Shown here piece by piece: positions 44,980-54,499 of a stretch of DNA of 64,000 nucleotides. The stretch's first letter is position 1; each line of letters opens with the position of its first letter. A program made the position numbers and the translations under genes. Under the pieces are notes generated by a model. That model saw nothing but the letters and a program-made list of their open reading frames with translations, was not told the DNA's origin and searched no databases. Where the stretch lies: NCBI GenBank assembly GCA_000380225.1, contig KB904821.1:629453-693452 (forward strand), read 5' to 3'. This stretch comes from a filamentous cyanobacterium ESFC-1 (GTDB lineage: Bacteria; Cyanobacteriota; Cyanobacteriia; Cyanobacteriales; Spirulinaceae).

Positions 44980-47262
44980 ATGATTGACGACGAAGAACTG
45001 CGCCAACTTTATAAAACCGCCAGCGAAGAACACCTGCAAAAACTCGAAGCCGGGATATTGCACCTCGAACAAAATCCCGACGACAAAGAACCCATGCCAG
45101 AACTCCTGCGAGAAGCCCACAGCCTCAAAGGAGACTCGCGGATGTTGGGGGTGGGGGATGTCGAAACCCTGACCCATCAAATCGAGCATTTGCTTGGGGC
45201 GGTGAATCGAGATGAAATCGAAATGAACGCCGAATTGAGCGATCGCCTGTATCAAGGTCTAGACGCGATCGCCAAACTTGTCCGAGAAGCCGTTACCGGA
45301 GAAGCCAGCAACATCCAAACCTTCGCCGTCCTCGCTCAACTCATGGGCGCAACTCCCCCAGAAGCGGAAAACCAGACTCCAGAAGCCCCAGAAGCCCCTG
45401 CAACCCCCGAAACCGAAGTCAAAGACCCCGAACCCCCAGAACCCCCAGAACCCGCCGTCTCAGCCCCAGAAACCCCCGAACCTGCCCCCCCAGAAACCCC
45501 TGTGGTAACTGCCCCGGTGACCAACGGCAAAACCGTTACGACGACCATCGCCGCCTCCCCCACACCCCACGCCCCCTATCGCATTGAAACCCTGAGAGTC
45601 GAAACCCGTCACCTCGACGACTTAATGACCCAAACCGGGGAACTCACGGTAACAAAAACCCGCATTGCTCATGTGAGCGACGAAGTAAACGAACTGGCGG
45701 TGCTGTGGGAAGAATGGCAAACCCAAAACAAACGCAACCACAACATCGACTTCGAGCATCCCCATTTGCAACGGTTTCAGGAATTATTACAACGTTTGCG
45801 GAATGCCACCCAGGAAAACGCCTCTCGCTTAGACGCGATCGCCTCTCACCTCGACGATCGCATCCGTACCCTGCGCTTACTGCCCCTTTCGACCATTTTT
45901 AACCTCTTTCCGCGCTTAGTACGCGACCTCGCCAAGGAGGAAAACAAACAAGTGCAACTACTCCTCGAAGGCAGCGAAACCACCGCCGACAAGCGCATCC
46001 TAGAGGAAATGAAAGACCCCCTCATGCACTTAATTCGCAACGCGATCGATCACGGCATCGAATCCCCAGAAGAACGCCTTGCCCAAGGTAAACCCGAAGT
46101 CGCCACCATCCGCCTAAGCGGTCAGCAAACGCCCAATAACGTCATTATTGAGGTCAGTGACGACGGTTGCGGCTTAGACCGCGAAAAAATCAAACAAACC
46201 GCCCTCAAGCGCAATCTCTGTCGCCCAGAAGAACTCGCCGCCATGACCCCTAGCCAAATTGATGGGCTGATTTTTACGCCGGGGTTTTCCACTTCCACCA
46301 CCATCACCGCCGTTTCCGGTCGCGGTGTCGGCCTCGATGTCGTTCACAACAACGTCGAAAAACTCAAGGGAACCATTCAGGTTAAATCTACCCCCGGCCA
46401 AGGTACAACGTTTCGCCTACAACTCGGAACCACCCTAGCAACCGCCAATGTTCTGCTCGTCGAAGTGCAGAAAGTCGCTTATGCCATCCCGATTGAATTT
46501 GTCCAAACCACCTTTTTTATCTCTCAAGAAGACATTTTCAGCATCGAAGGCCGCGAAACCATCGCCATGAATGGCCAAGCCATTTCCATCGCCCGTTTAG
46601 CCAATCTTCTCGAACTGCCATCTACTTCTGAAACCCCCTCCCAAAGCTATATTCCCTGTATTCTGCTGCAACTCGGAGACGAACGCTTAGGGCTGTGTGT
46701 GGATGACCTCATCGACACTCAAGATGTCGTCCTCAAGCCCCAAAGTAAGCTGATTAAACGCGCTCGTAATGTCGCAGGGGCAACGATTCTGGGAACCGGG
46801 GAAGTCTGCATGATTCTCAATCCCCTAGATTTGATTAAATCGGTGCAGAAATCCCACCGCAGCACCAGTAAAACTCATGTCGTCTCGACTCCCGACCAAA
46901 AACCAACCATTCTTTTAGTCGAAGATTCTATCGCCATTCGCACCCAAGAAAAACGCATCCTCGAAGGAGCAGGTTATACCGTAGTCACGGCGGTTGATGG
47001 CTTAGATGGCTTCAACAAACTCACCAAGGGGTCTTTTGATGCGGTGGTGTCGGATATTCAAATGCCCAACATGGATGGTTTGGCCCTCGCGGCCCGCATT
47101 CGCCAATATTCTGAATACAACGAACTGCCGATTATTTTGGTCACTTCTTTGGCTTCCGATGAAGATAAAAAGCGTGGGGCCCAAGCGGGGGCTAATGCTT
47201 ACATTACCAAGGATGCTTTTAACCAAGAGATTTTAGTCGAAACCCTGGAGCGATTGGCTTAA
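44980..47262 (+). CDS. cheA: CheA-type hybrid histidine kinase with C-terminal receiver
   Basis: Chemosensory kinase of 760 residues. The Hpt domain (1-105) has the phospho-His in LLREAHSLKGDSRMLG (H47). A Pro/Glu-rich linker (about 125-185, EPPEPPEPAVSAPETPEPAPPETP) takes the place of a P2 domain. The dimerisation and kinase part has MTQTGELTVTKTRIAHV, MHLIRNAIDHGIESPEERLAQGKP (N-box), VSDDGCGLD and SGRGVGLDVVHNNVEKLKG. A CheW-like domain (about 485-620) follows, then a receiver (about 645-760): LLVEDS, phospho-Asp in VVSDIQMPNMDG (about D692) and TKDAF. One Hpt only. Architecture and gene order resemble Pil/Tax-type systems of cyanobacteria. No separate patA-like regulator is in the row; the CheY-like gene at 35498 is the nearest candidate partner. 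Confidence 0.94.
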   Translation: MIDDEELRQLYKTASEEHLQKLEAGILHLEQNPDDKEPMPELLREAHSLKGDSRMLGVGDVETLTHQIEHLLGAVNRDEIEMNAELSDRLYQGLDAIAKLVREAVTGEASNIQTFAVLAQLMGATPPEAENQTPEAPEAPATPETEVKDPEPPEPPEPAVSAPETPEPAPPETPVVTAPVTNGKTVTTTIAASPTPHAPYRIETLRVETRHLDDLMTQTGELTVTKTRIAHVSDEVNELAVLWEEWQTQNKRNHNIDFEHPHLQRFQELLQRLRNATQENASRLDAIASHLDDRIRTLRLLPLSTIFNLFPRLVRDLAKEENKQVQLLLEGSETTADKRILEEMKDPLMHLIRNAIDHGIESPEERLAQGKPEVATIRLSGQQTPNNVIIEVSDDGCGLDREKIKQTALKRNLCRPEELAAMTPSQIDGLIFTPGFSTSTTITAVSGRGVGLDVVHNNVEKLKGTIQVKSTPGQGTTFRLQLGTTLATANVLLVEVQKVAYAIPIEFVQTTFFISQEDIFSIEGRETIAMNGQAISIARLANLLELPSTSETPSQSYIPCILLQLGDERLGLCVDDLIDTQDVVLKPQSKLIKRARNVAGATILGTGEVCMILNPLDLIKSVQKSHRSTSKTHVVSTPDQKPTILLVEDSIAIRTQEKRILEGAGYTVVTAVDGLDGFNKLTKGSFDAVVSDIQMPNMDGLALAARIRQYSEYNELPIILVTSLASDEDKKRGAQAGANAYITKDAFNQEILVETLERLA

Positions 47263-47277
47263 CCCAGATAATCCGCC

Positions 47278-47726
47278 AGTAGTATCTCGGTGCGTGACTA
47301 TCGCACACTTTAAAGTGTGTCACGCTACTACTGGCTCGACACAGCTAAAATGAGGCTTTTGTGTAGGGTGGGTTAGGCGGCTACAACCTAGGCTGTGACA
47401 GCAATCCACGAATCCGCCGTAACCCACCGTTTAAGATGTGTCACGTTAGTATTGGCGCGACACAGCTTAATTTGTGCGATAGTATCTCGGTGCGTTACGC
47501 TACTGGCGCGACACAGCTTAATTTGTGCGATAGTCACCATCGTTAAAATGCTTGTATTTTGGTGCGTTACGCTACGCTAACGACACCCTACCTATAGCCT
47601 CATTTTAGGTGTGTCACGGCACTACTGGCTCGACACAGCTTAATTTGTGCGATAGTATCTCGGTGCGTTACGCTACGCTAACGACACCCTACCTATAGCC
47701 TCATTTAAGGTGTGTCACAGCACTAC
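47278..47726. mobile_element. Cluster of nested MITE-like terminal-inverted-repeat elements
   Basis: About 450 bp built almost only of units related to 10186-10336 and 12450-12572. A short remnant lies at 47278-47331 (CGCACACTTTAAAGTGTGTC palindrome). A near copy of the 12450 element is at 47330-47452. Then come units with TTAATTTGTGCGATAGTATC, TCGGTGCGTTACGCTA, CGACACCCTACCTATAGCCT and GTGTGTCACGGCACTACTGG, some in tandem or inverted. No ORF. The block lies between cheA and radC. Confidence 0.75.
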
Positions 47727-48083
47727 GGGAAAACTAGACCCAAACCCAGTTATATAGCAGTAGCACTTCGGGTTAGGACGTGGTGGGGTTTGCCCTCACC
47801 CCAACCCCTCTCCCACGGGAGAGGGGCTTGTTTTCTAAGAATTGAGGTGGTGTCCTAACTGCTTTGGCGGTTGCTATAGTCATTCGCGCTGACATCGTTA
47901 CAACTTGATAACCAATTTGAAATCAAGCACAGTTCTTTTCTTCCCCCTCTTCCCCCTCTCCCCCCTCTTCCCCCTCTCTATCCTTGTGAGCAAATCACCG
48001 CGAAGCACTATATTTTATTGGTCTTATGTCCCACAAAGCGCTATATTTTGATCTATAAAGCTCTTTTATCTGTGCATCTTTCC
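47727..48083. other. radC upstream region
   Basis: It contains a palindrome from the CCCTCACCCCAACCCCTCTC family (about 47793-47830, AGAGGGG closing arm), a pyrimidine-rich tract (47937-47978) and AT-rich sequence near the radC start. A GCGCTATATTTT segment appears twice (about 48008 and 48037). No gene seen; the frame upstream of the radC ATG has no conserved residues. Confidence 0.4.
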
Positions 48084-48812
48084 ATGACCTACCGCCTGCG
48101 GATTGCTGATATACCCGCCAGCGAACGCCCCCGAGAACGCCTCCTCGAAATTGGAGCCAAAAACCTCGCGAATGCCGAACTGCTCGCCATTTTACTCGCC
48201 ACAGGGCAAGGAAAAGGCAAATTGTCTGCGGTTGGCCTCGGTCAGTATATTCTCCAAGAACTGAGTCAACTCAACCGCGACCCCCTCGATGTGTTGCGAG
48301 ATATTACTCCGGCTGAATTGATGAAAATACCGGGGATTGGCCCGGCAAAAGCAACTACAATTGTGGCGGCGATTGAATTGGGGAAGCGGGCGTTTCTGTT
48401 TCGTCCCAAGGAACGAGTTTCGATTGATTGTCCTGAATCTGCTGTTGCTGCTCTCAGCCACGAAATTCGCTGGAAACCTCAAGAACATTTCGCAACAGTG
48501 CTTCTGGATGTGAAAAACTGTCTGATTGGTACAGAGGTCATTACCATCGGCACAGCCACCGAAACCCTTGCGTCTCCGGCTGAGGTGTTTCGCACGGCGA
48601 TTCGTCAAGGAGCAACCCGCATCCTCGTTGCTCACAATCATCCTTCGGGTAATACTGAACCGAGTGACAGCGATATTTTTCTCACTGAGCAACTTTTACA
48701 GGCAGGACAGTTCCTTAATGTGCCTGTGGTGGATCATTTAATTTTAGGAGACGATCATTGTAGTTTGCGCCAAACTACGAATCTTTGGGAACGATATCCC
48801 CAGGGGGATTGA
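48084..48812 (+). CDS. radC: RadC family JAB/MPN-domain protein
   Basis: A 242-residue protein. The start is the ATG at 48084 ([41 protein letters not shown]), matching the family opening; the longer frame from 48018 adds unconserved residues. A helix-hairpin-helix motif lies at [24 protein letters not shown] (about 78-100). The JAMM metalloprotease-like domain follows, with metal-binding [14 protein letters not shown] (about 190-203) and a Glu upstream in the [10 protein letters not shown] region. It is historically called a DNA repair protein, but its function is unsettled; JAMM proteins are Zn hydrolases. It precedes a tRNA gene by 39 nt with no clear terminator between. Confidence 0.95.
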   Translation: MTYRLRIADIPASERPRERLLEIGAKNLANAELLAILLATGQGKGKLSAVGLGQYILQELSQLNRDPLDVLRDITPAELMKIPGIGPAKATTIVAAIELGKRAFLFRPKERVSIDCPESAVAALSHEIRWKPQEHFATVLLDVKNCLIGTEVITIGTATETLASPAEVFRTAIRQGATRILVAHNHPSGNTEPSDSDIFLTEQLLQAGQFLNVPVVDHLILGDDHCSLRQTTNLWERYPQGD

Positions 48813-48851
48813 TCTTTGGGGCGCGATCGCGCTACAATCATTAATCTACAC

Positions 48852-48923
<72 letters not shown>

Positions 48924-49056
48924 TTTTTAGATTTCAATAGGAAGAATCAAGACCCCCAGTTTCTGGGGTCAGATTTTATAATCGATCCCCTTCTCTCACG
49001 CCGAGAGGAGCCGATCGCGTTGAAAATCGCCTCAAAAAATTTAACAATAACTTAAT

Positions 49057-49086
49057 TTTGTATATTTGGTTACAGTTTGCTATAAT
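49057..49086 (+). promoter_or_regulatory. Candidate promoter for the 49120 small ORF
   Basis: TTTGTA at 49057-49062, 18 nt, then a perfect TATAAT at 49081-49086, with the start codon 33 nt farther. The -35 box is weak. Confidence 0.4.
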
Positions 49087-49119
49087 AAAAGAGTATAAAT
49101 AAACTTCTAAGCTTAAACG

Positions 49120-49287
49120 ATGAACAACAATCAATCCTGGACAGTTACAAAACTTATCAACCTAAGCAACGCTCTTGGAGCATCCTTCAACGCTCCTCAA
49201 GATACCGTCACAGATAACCACAGCGATGAGTGGACTGCCGAGAAATTCATTCGTTTTAGCCAAGTCATGGGTGGCTATTCTTCGTAG
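49120..49287 (+). CDS. Tiny ORF of 55 residues, unknown
   Basis: A short frame starting MNNNQSWTVTKLINLSNAL, then GASFNAPQDTVTDNHSDEWT, ending FIRFSQVMGGYSS. It has a good TATAAT box 34 nt upstream but no clear ribosome-binding site. It is polar with no signal peptide or membrane helix; the middle is acidic and the ends helical. I do not recognise a family. Its neighbours are tRNA-Val upstream and the convergent chlB downstream. Codon use is ordinary, and the frame has no internal rare features. It could be a real small protein or a chance frame inside an untranslated RNA; conservation in relatives would decide. Confidence 0.4.
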   Translation: MNNNQSWTVTKLINLSNALGASFNAPQDTVTDNHSDEWTAEKFIRFSQVMGGYSS

Positions 49288-49394
49288 ATTTAGCATCAGT
49301 CCAACCTTTCAGCTCGCTACAAAGCTGATTGAAAGGATAATTCAAAAAGTATGTCTCATGTATCATGGGGGTGCGATCGCCCCCTTTATTTTTT

Positions 49395-49427
49395 TGCTTA
49401 AAAAAAGGGTGGGTCGCGAAACCCACC
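49395..49427 (-). terminator. Terminator of chlB
   Basis: On the minus strand GGTGGGT pairs with ACCCACC over 6 nt and is followed by CTTTTTTT, 30 nt after the chlB stop. Confidence 0.85.
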
Positions 49428-49456
49428 TTCTCCAGAAAATCCAAAATTTTTGCTAT

Positions 49457-50983
49457 CTATGCGCCGACAGCTTCTTTGGCCGCATACATCACTTCTAGGG
49501 TAATCTCATTCATACCGCGATCGCGAGCAAACTTTTCGGTATTGCGCTTGACTTTATTCCGCACAAATCCCGGTACTTTATTTAACTCGGTTTGTGCGTC
49601 TTTGTGCCAATTGAGGTCAGAATCGGCAGAAATCCCGGCGGTAATCGCTTCTTTCGTATCGTGGCCGCCGAATATTTCTAATAGATGGTCTTCCATTCCC
49701 AAAGTAAAGGAATTGTAGATTAAATCCACCACCTGATTTGCCCCTTCATAACCCAAATAAGGACGATAGCCTACCGGGAAATTTTGAATGTGAATGGGTG
49801 CAGCAATCACACCGCAGGGAATATCCAGGCGTTTGCCCACATGACGCTCCATTTGCGTGCCAAAAATAGCAGCAGGTTCGATTCGGGCGATCGCGTCCCC
49901 GATTGCGCCATTATCGTCGCTGACCAGTACCTCATCGCAGTATTCGCTGACTTGTTCCCGGAACCATTCCTCATCATACTTGCAATAAGTCCCCGCCAAG
50001 ACCACATGAATGCCCATCTCGCGGGCTAAAATCTTGGTAAGCGCCGCCGCGTGGGTATTGTCACCAAAAACAACCGCCTTTTTCCCGGTTAAATTCTGAC
50101 AGTCAATGGAGCGCGAAAACCAAGCCGCTTGAGACACAAAGCGGGTTTGACGATCGATATAATCTTCGTAGTTAACTTGCGCCCCTTGAGCATTCAATAC
50201 CTGCTGAATCTTGCGGATACAACGAGCCGTTTCTACCACACCCATCGGCGTAATATCGACATAAGGCATCCCAAACTCCGTTTCGAGGTAGTTTGCCGTC
50301 ATCATGCCCAATTCTCGGTAGGGAACGAGGTTAAACCACGCTTTCGGCAAGTTTTTGAGGTTGTGAACCGAAGCCTTATCGGGGATGACTTCATTAACCT
50401 CAATACCCAAATCCGCCATCAACCGTTTTAACTCGGTGCAGTCGTGTTGATTATGGAAACCGAGGGTAGAAATGCCGATAATATTGACGGAAGGTTTTAC
50501 AGTCTTATCTTGAGTAAGTTGGTCTTTTTTCCGGGCTTTCTTAATGTAATATTCGACAATCTGCTGTAGGGTGCGGTCTGCCGCTTGTAGCTCGTTGACG
50601 CGATAATGATTAACATCGGCTAACATCACATCGGCTTTAGCATCGAGTTGAGCGCGATCGACAAAGTTTTGTAAGTCTTCTTGCAAAATGCTCGAAGTAC
50701 AAGTCGGAGTCAAAACAATTAAATCCGGCTTTTCTTCCCCATCTTTACGGGTAATATTATCAACTACCTTTTCTTGGGAGCCGCGAGCCAAAACGTTGCG
50801 GTCTACAATACTAGCCGTAACCGGGGTAAAGTCTCGCTCTCGCTCTAACATCGAGCGCATGACGTTGAAATAATCATCGCCCAAGGGAGCGTGCATAATG
50901 GCGTGGACGTTTTTAAAGGAACTGGCAATCCGTAGCGTACCAATGTGGGCAGGGCCAGCATACATCCAATAAGCCAATTTCAT
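49457..50983 (-). CDS. chlB: Light-independent protochlorophyllide reductase subunit B
   Basis: Catalytic NB-protein subunit of dark-operative protochlorophyllide oxidoreductase (with ChlN and the ChlL reductase), which reduces ring D of protochlorophyllide in chlorophyll synthesis without light; 508 residues, the usual length. It starts [61 protein letters not shown], here as [17 protein letters not shown], holds a cluster cysteine region, and the later [35 protein letters not shown] and [32 protein letters not shown] are diagnostic. The C-terminal domain ([48 protein letters not shown]) shows the conserved PCP-like module. chlL and chlN are not next to it. It is monocistronic. Confidence 0.98.
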   Translation of the reverse strand: MKLAYWMYAGPAHIGTLRIASSFKNVHAIMHAPLGDDYFNVMRSMLERERDFTPVTASIVDRNVLARGSQEKVVDNITRKDGEEKPDLIVLTPTCTSSILQEDLQNFVDRAQLDAKADVMLADVNHYRVNELQAADRTLQQIVEYYIKKARKKDQLTQDKTVKPSVNIIGISTLGFHNQHDCTELKRLMADLGIEVNEVIPDKASVHNLKNLPKAWFNLVPYRELGMMTANYLETEFGMPYVDITPMGVVETARCIRKIQQVLNAQGAQVNYEDYIDRQTRFVSQAAWFSRSIDCQNLTGKKAVVFGDNTHAAALTKILAREMGIHVVLAGTYCKYDEEWFREQVSEYCDEVLVSDDNGAIGDAIARIEPAAIFGTQMERHVGKRLDIPCGVIAAPIHIQNFPVGYRPYLGYEGANQVVDLIYNSFTLGMEDHLLEIFGGHDTKEAITAGISADSDLNWHKDAQTELNKVPGFVRNKVKRNTEKFARDRGMNEITLEVMYAAKEAVGA

Positions 50984-51297
50984 ATAATCGTAGCCTCCAG
51001 TGAGGATTTGCGGTGCTTGTGTGAAAATTTGATTGATGCGTTGAAAGCATTGTCGCAGAATTTTGGCGCAAGTAAAATCGGGGGGCGATCGCGCTCAAAG
51101 GTACAGAATATAGGCATTTTGAGGACTTTTTGCGGCGGTAATTTCCTGATAAATATTTTTGAAACGCAAGAAAATGTAATCTTTCGCTACATTTGTTTGT
51201 TATTGGTCATTTGTCATTTGTCCTTTGTCCTTGGTACACCAGACATAAGACAGTGAGAAACTGTCACAGCGTCCGATTGTCCTACTCTCAAAGACAG
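50984..51297. promoter_or_regulatory. chlB upstream region
   Basis: A 314-nt gap between chlB and the HEPN-like gene, both on the minus strand. It holds a HIP1 site (about 51085), TTGTCAT-type repeats (about 51198-51234) and a CTGTCACAGC segment after them. No ORF and no clear promoter boxes. No obvious terminator for the HEPN-like gene. Confidence 0.3.
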
Positions 51298-51960
51298 TTA
51301 GGGTGAGGCGAAAGAATTGCAACTGCTGTGATGACTATTATTCTGGCTATCTTTGGCGCGATCGCGATCGCCACGAATTTCTACCATAAATTTTTTGATT
51401 TTTCTATACTTTATAAGCCATGACCATGCTTTATTAATGCCCACATCTGCAAATAGTTTTTCTAAAACTTCTTGCCGTAAATTTTGATCTTGTGATAAGA
51501 AAGCTTCAGGCAAAAGCTCATAAGTCGTGCTACCTGTAACTCCAGCTAAAAAGCCTTGCATCACTTTCTCTGCTGTAAGTTCCTTAAATCTATTCTTATT
51601 CAATTCAATGAGTAAGCGTCCTATGCCTTCGCGGTGCGCGTTCTGAATTTTTGGTTCTAAGTCTAAATAATTAGGAAATAGTTGAGGTACGACTTGTAGC
51701 CACTCCAAAATTAGTTTTTCGACGAAGCTTTCATAAACAGCATAAAGTTGAGTTACAGCAGTACAGTGATCGCAAATTTGCCAATCCTTTCTTTGAGGAA
51801 TATTTTCTAGTAAGGAGGTAAATTGTTCATGCTGTGCCAGTATTTGTCTACCTGAATTGTCTTGACTGAAAAGAAGTTCTCTTAAATCATCATTGATTTT
51901 TAAAACTGAGCAAATTGTATCAATATTGGAAATTGCCTTCTGGAGAATCGTATCAAACAT
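51298..51960 (-). CDS. HEPN-like protein of the MAE_28990/MAE_18760 type, C-terminus apparently lost
   Basis: A 220-residue helical protein. Residues about 10-65 are helical (DTICSVLKINDDLRELLF, then LAQHEQFTSLLENIPQRKDWQICDHC). TAVTQLYAVYESFVEKLILEWLQVVP (about 68-93) has the aromatic 'Y-x-x-x-E-x-F-V' helix of these HEPN-like nucleases. The middle has LLIELNKNRFKELTAEKVMQGFLAG and the end WSWLIKYRKIKKFMVEIRGDRDRAKDS. Family members continue with a short helix carrying the R-N-x-x-x-H (RX4-6H) RNase motif. Here the frame after GDRDR, encoded by a double HIP1 site (GCGATCGCGATCGCG, about 51355-51370), becomes SQNNSHHSSCNSFASP and stops. So the catalytic motif seems absent. It lies 6 nt after the DUF262 gene, so the two are one operon. 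Confidence 0.65.
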   Translation of the reverse strand: MFDTILQKAISNIDTICSVLKINDDLRELLFSQDNSGRQILAQHEQFTSLLENIPQRKDWQICDHCTAVTQLYAVYESFVEKLILEWLQVVPQLFPNYLDLEPKIQNAHREGIGRLLIELNKNRFKELTAEKVMQGFLAGVTGSTTYELLPEAFLSQDQNLRQEVLEKLFADVGINKAWSWLIKYRKIKKFMVEIRGDRDRAKDSQNNSHHSSCNSFASP

Positions 51961-51966
51961 TGCAAG

Positions 51967-53139
51967 CTATTCTCCCAAAACCTGCACCAGCATATCATCA
52001 AAAATATTAATACGCTTTTGTATCTCAGCTTTAGTTTTACCTTCTCCTGTTAAAAGACGAGCTTCTTGTTTGGCAAAAAGTAACTTTGTTTGCTCAATAA
52101 TTTCCGCTTTTTGTTGAATTAATAATTCTTTTCGATTTAAGTGTCTACTAAAGCCAACCATAACGGCATCGTAATAGTTTTTGTAAGCTTTAGTCTTCCA
52201 ATTACCTACCTTTGAATCAAAAGGTTTAAATAAATTTTCTCCGTAAATCCCATGAGCCAGATTAATAGTTTTTATAAAATCATTTTCTAGAATTTCTATA
52301 TCTTTTTCTGAAAATTTTAGACTTTTCATCATATATAAATCTAGAAATCCTCTCATACCTCTACGGAAATGATCGACATTACGCAAAGCAAAGAAACGTA
52401 GAACCAGCTCTACATCTTCCATTTTTTTATAGAGAGTATTATTAGAAAGTTTGGGACTCTCATCGTCAGTTGGTATCCCCCAAGCTACAGAAAATATAGG
52501 ATAGCGGGCTAACTTAAATAAAAGCGAATTAAAGAGACCGTGATACAAACAGTTTCTAATTTCTTGCTGACTTAAATTTACTCCTCCCGTGTTGAGGCGT
52601 TCAAAGGTTTTTTGTTTTAAAAAAAGAGCAGTTTCAGGGTCGGAAGTCGATTCTTGGATAATAATAATCGAAGAAATAGAACGTCGATCCAAGCCAGATC
52701 GAATTTTTAAAGGTAAATCTTTATATTTATATTTGTTAAGCTCCGGCCAAATTTCAAGGTTTGTTAATGCTAATTTGTTTTCATAAAAATCTTGAATTGC
52801 TGTAATTCTTTGTTGACCATCTATCACTTCATAAGCGTTGTAGGTAGTTTCATAAAGGATGATCGGTGGAACTGGTATATTAATTAAAAAAGACTCAATC
52901 AAGCGTGACTGCATCTGAGGAGACCAACGATCCCTTCTTTGATAAAAGGGACGTAGATTCATATAGCCAGGAGACTTTAACAATTGAGCAAAAATCGGTA
53001 GCTTTTCTCGATTCATTGCAGTTAGACTGCTATATTTTCCTGATTCATATTTTTCATTAACATCAGAATCAGGTCTTTGATTTGAGACAACCGAAGGGAT
53101 TGTTTTCCACATGGTTTCTTCAACAGGTGCAAGTGGCAT
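51967..53139 (-). CDS. DUF262 domain protein (ParB/Srx-like NTPase fold)
   Basis: A 390-residue protein. After a polar lead, NLRPFYQRRDRWSPQMQSRLIESFLINIPVPPIILYE is the classic DUF262 opening with the substrate-loop Arg residues. YEVIDGQQRITAIQDFYEN has the diagnostic D-G-Q-Q-R motif that in related proteins (GmrS-like, DndB-like) binds or hydrolyses a nucleotide. FLKQKTFERLNTGGVNLSQQEIRNCLYHG is the F-x-R-L-N-x-G-x-x-L-x-x-Q-E-x-R-x-x family motif. The C-terminal half (YKKMEDVELVLRFFALRNV onward) is helical. Family knowledge: DUF262 proteins occur in defence islands as nucleotide-dependent restriction partners. Here it precedes a HEPN-like gene by 6 nt, a pairing seen elsewhere. A defence role is inferred. 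Confidence 0.88.
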   Translation of the reverse strand: MPLAPVEETMWKTIPSVVSNQRPDSDVNEKYESGKYSSLTAMNREKLPIFAQLLKSPGYMNLRPFYQRRDRWSPQMQSRLIESFLINIPVPPIILYETTYNAYEVIDGQQRITAIQDFYENKLALTNLEIWPELNKYKYKDLPLKIRSGLDRRSISSIIIIQESTSDPETALFLKQKTFERLNTGGVNLSQQEIRNCLYHGLFNSLLFKLARYPIFSVAWGIPTDDESPKLSNNTLYKKMEDVELVLRFFALRNVDHFRRGMRGFLDLYMMKSLKFSEKDIEILENDFIKTINLAHGIYGENLFKPFDSKVGNWKTKAYKNYYDAVMVGFSRHLNRKELLIQQKAEIIEQTKLLFAKQEARLLTGEGKTKAEIQKRINIFDDMLVQVLGE

Positions 53140-53260
53140 CTCTATTTATCCTTAGTGATTTGTTAGTAATTGTAGCGTTTTGGCTTTAACATATCTGAGA
53201 GTTTGTCTCTGGCAAAGTCTCCGAAGAAACAACCAGCAAATCATCAGAAAAACGCAACTC

Positions 53261-54304
53261 TTAAATGCCGTCCATCCGTTTAACCGTCAAATCTGCCGCG
53301 AGATGAATGGCGGCCTTCATACTGGCAGGACTGGCAATGCCTTGGCCGGCAATATCAAAAGCTGTGCCGTGGTCGGGAGAAGTGCGAATAAAAGGTAGAC
53401 CAATGGTGGTATTAATGGCTTGGTCAAAGGCCATCAGTTTGACAGGAATTAAGCCTTGGTCGTGATAGAGGGCAAGGTAGGCATCGGCGGCGTTGCTGTT
53501 GGCGTTTTCGTACCACGCTTTGGCGGGATTGACCCAGAGGGTATCGGGGGGAACCAATCCTTGTAGTTGGCAATAGGGGCGGCGTTGGCGCTCTTTTTCT
53601 AGCCAGGCTTGCATCCAGTCTTTTTCTTCGCGGCCGAGTTGGCCGTCTTCGCCGCTATGGGGGTTGAGTCCTGCGATCGCGATTTTGGGGGCAGCAATGC
53701 CAAAATCAAGTTTGAGACTGTCTACCAATAAGTCCAGTTTACGGGCGAGGAGGTCGGCGTTGAGACTCGGAGATACTTCGCTGAGGGGAATGTGAGTGGT
53801 CGCGAGAAGGGTGCGGAGTGTCCAGGTGGTATGAGGAGAGGTCGCCACAAACATCATGCCGTATTTGTCCATTTGGGCGGCTTGGGCGCAGACTTCGGTT
53901 TGACCGGGATAGTCGTGACCCGACGCTTTCCAGAGGGATTTGGCAATGGGGGCGGTGACAATGCCGTGACAATCTCCTCTTTGCACTGCCGCGATCGCGT
54001 TTTGCAGAAAAGAAAAACTCGCGGCCCCACTCGCAGCATTCCCTTGACCAATTTTAATTTGTTCTCTTACTTCAGGCGCGAGGTCAACTTCGATAATATT
54101 TAAAGTTTCAGGATGCACCAGGTCTTTGGCTTCAAGCCATTGGTCTTTGAGATGATCGTAGGTGCGCTCTATTAGCTCGCGATCGCCCACTAGGGAGATT
54201 TGACATTTTTCGTTAATTTCGGGGTCTGTGAGGGCTTTGAGGATGACCTCCGGGCCAATTCCGGCGGGGTCTCCTATGGGTAAGGCAAGATGAGGTTTAG
54301 TCAT
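53261..54304 (-). CDS. pdxA: 4-hydroxythreonine-4-phosphate dehydrogenase PdxA
   Basis: NAD-dependent, metal-requiring dehydrogenase in the DXP-dependent route to pyridoxal 5'-phosphate; 347 residues, cytoplasmic. The opening [20 protein letters not shown] is diagnostic. [26 protein letters not shown] contains the substrate/metal His ([10 protein letters not shown]). [18 protein letters not shown] holds the next metal-site His, and [53 protein letters not shown] covers the third His (YHDQG), the TSPDHGT motif and the coenzyme region. All three metal-binding His segments are present. It is monocistronic on the minus strand. Short TTGTCAT repeats lie just upstream of the start. Confidence 0.97.
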   Translation of the reverse strand: MTKPHLALPIGDPAGIGPEVILKALTDPEINEKCQISLVGDRELIERTYDHLKDQWLEAKDLVHPETLNIIEVDLAPEVREQIKIGQGNAASGAASFSFLQNAIAAVQRGDCHGIVTAPIAKSLWKASGHDYPGQTEVCAQAAQMDKYGMMFVATSPHTTWTLRTLLATTHIPLSEVSPSLNADLLARKLDLLVDSLKLDFGIAAPKIAIAGLNPHSGEDGQLGREEKDWMQAWLEKERQRRPYCQLQGLVPPDTLWVNPAKAWYENANSNAADAYLALYHDQGLIPVKLMAFDQAINTTIGLPFIRTSPDHGTAFDIAGQGIASPASMKAAIHLAADLTVKRMDGI

Positions 54305-54470
54305 TGGTCATTTGTCGTTTGTCCTTTGTCTTATAGCATTTTTATAAAAATCCGTCCCCGACAAGGTTTTAAAGTGTCTGAGTTGGGAAACTACACCTCC
54401 CATCTCAAGTGAAAAACCAATCACCAATAACTAGTAACCAACAACCAACAACAAAAAGCCAGTAAATTAT
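54303..54470. repeat. Short tandem repeats upstream of pdxA and the MnmC-like gene
   Basis: TTGTCAT/TTTGTCC units (54304-54333) and CAATCAC/CAACCAA-type units (about 54418-54450). Confidence 0.7.
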
Positions 54471-54499
54471 CGGATAAGCGTTACTCTCAAATACCAACA

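Noticed and set aside
48192..48692. A 166-residue minus-strand frame opposite radC
   Set aside because: It lies entirely inside radC, whose HhH and JAMM motifs are unambiguous on the plus strand.
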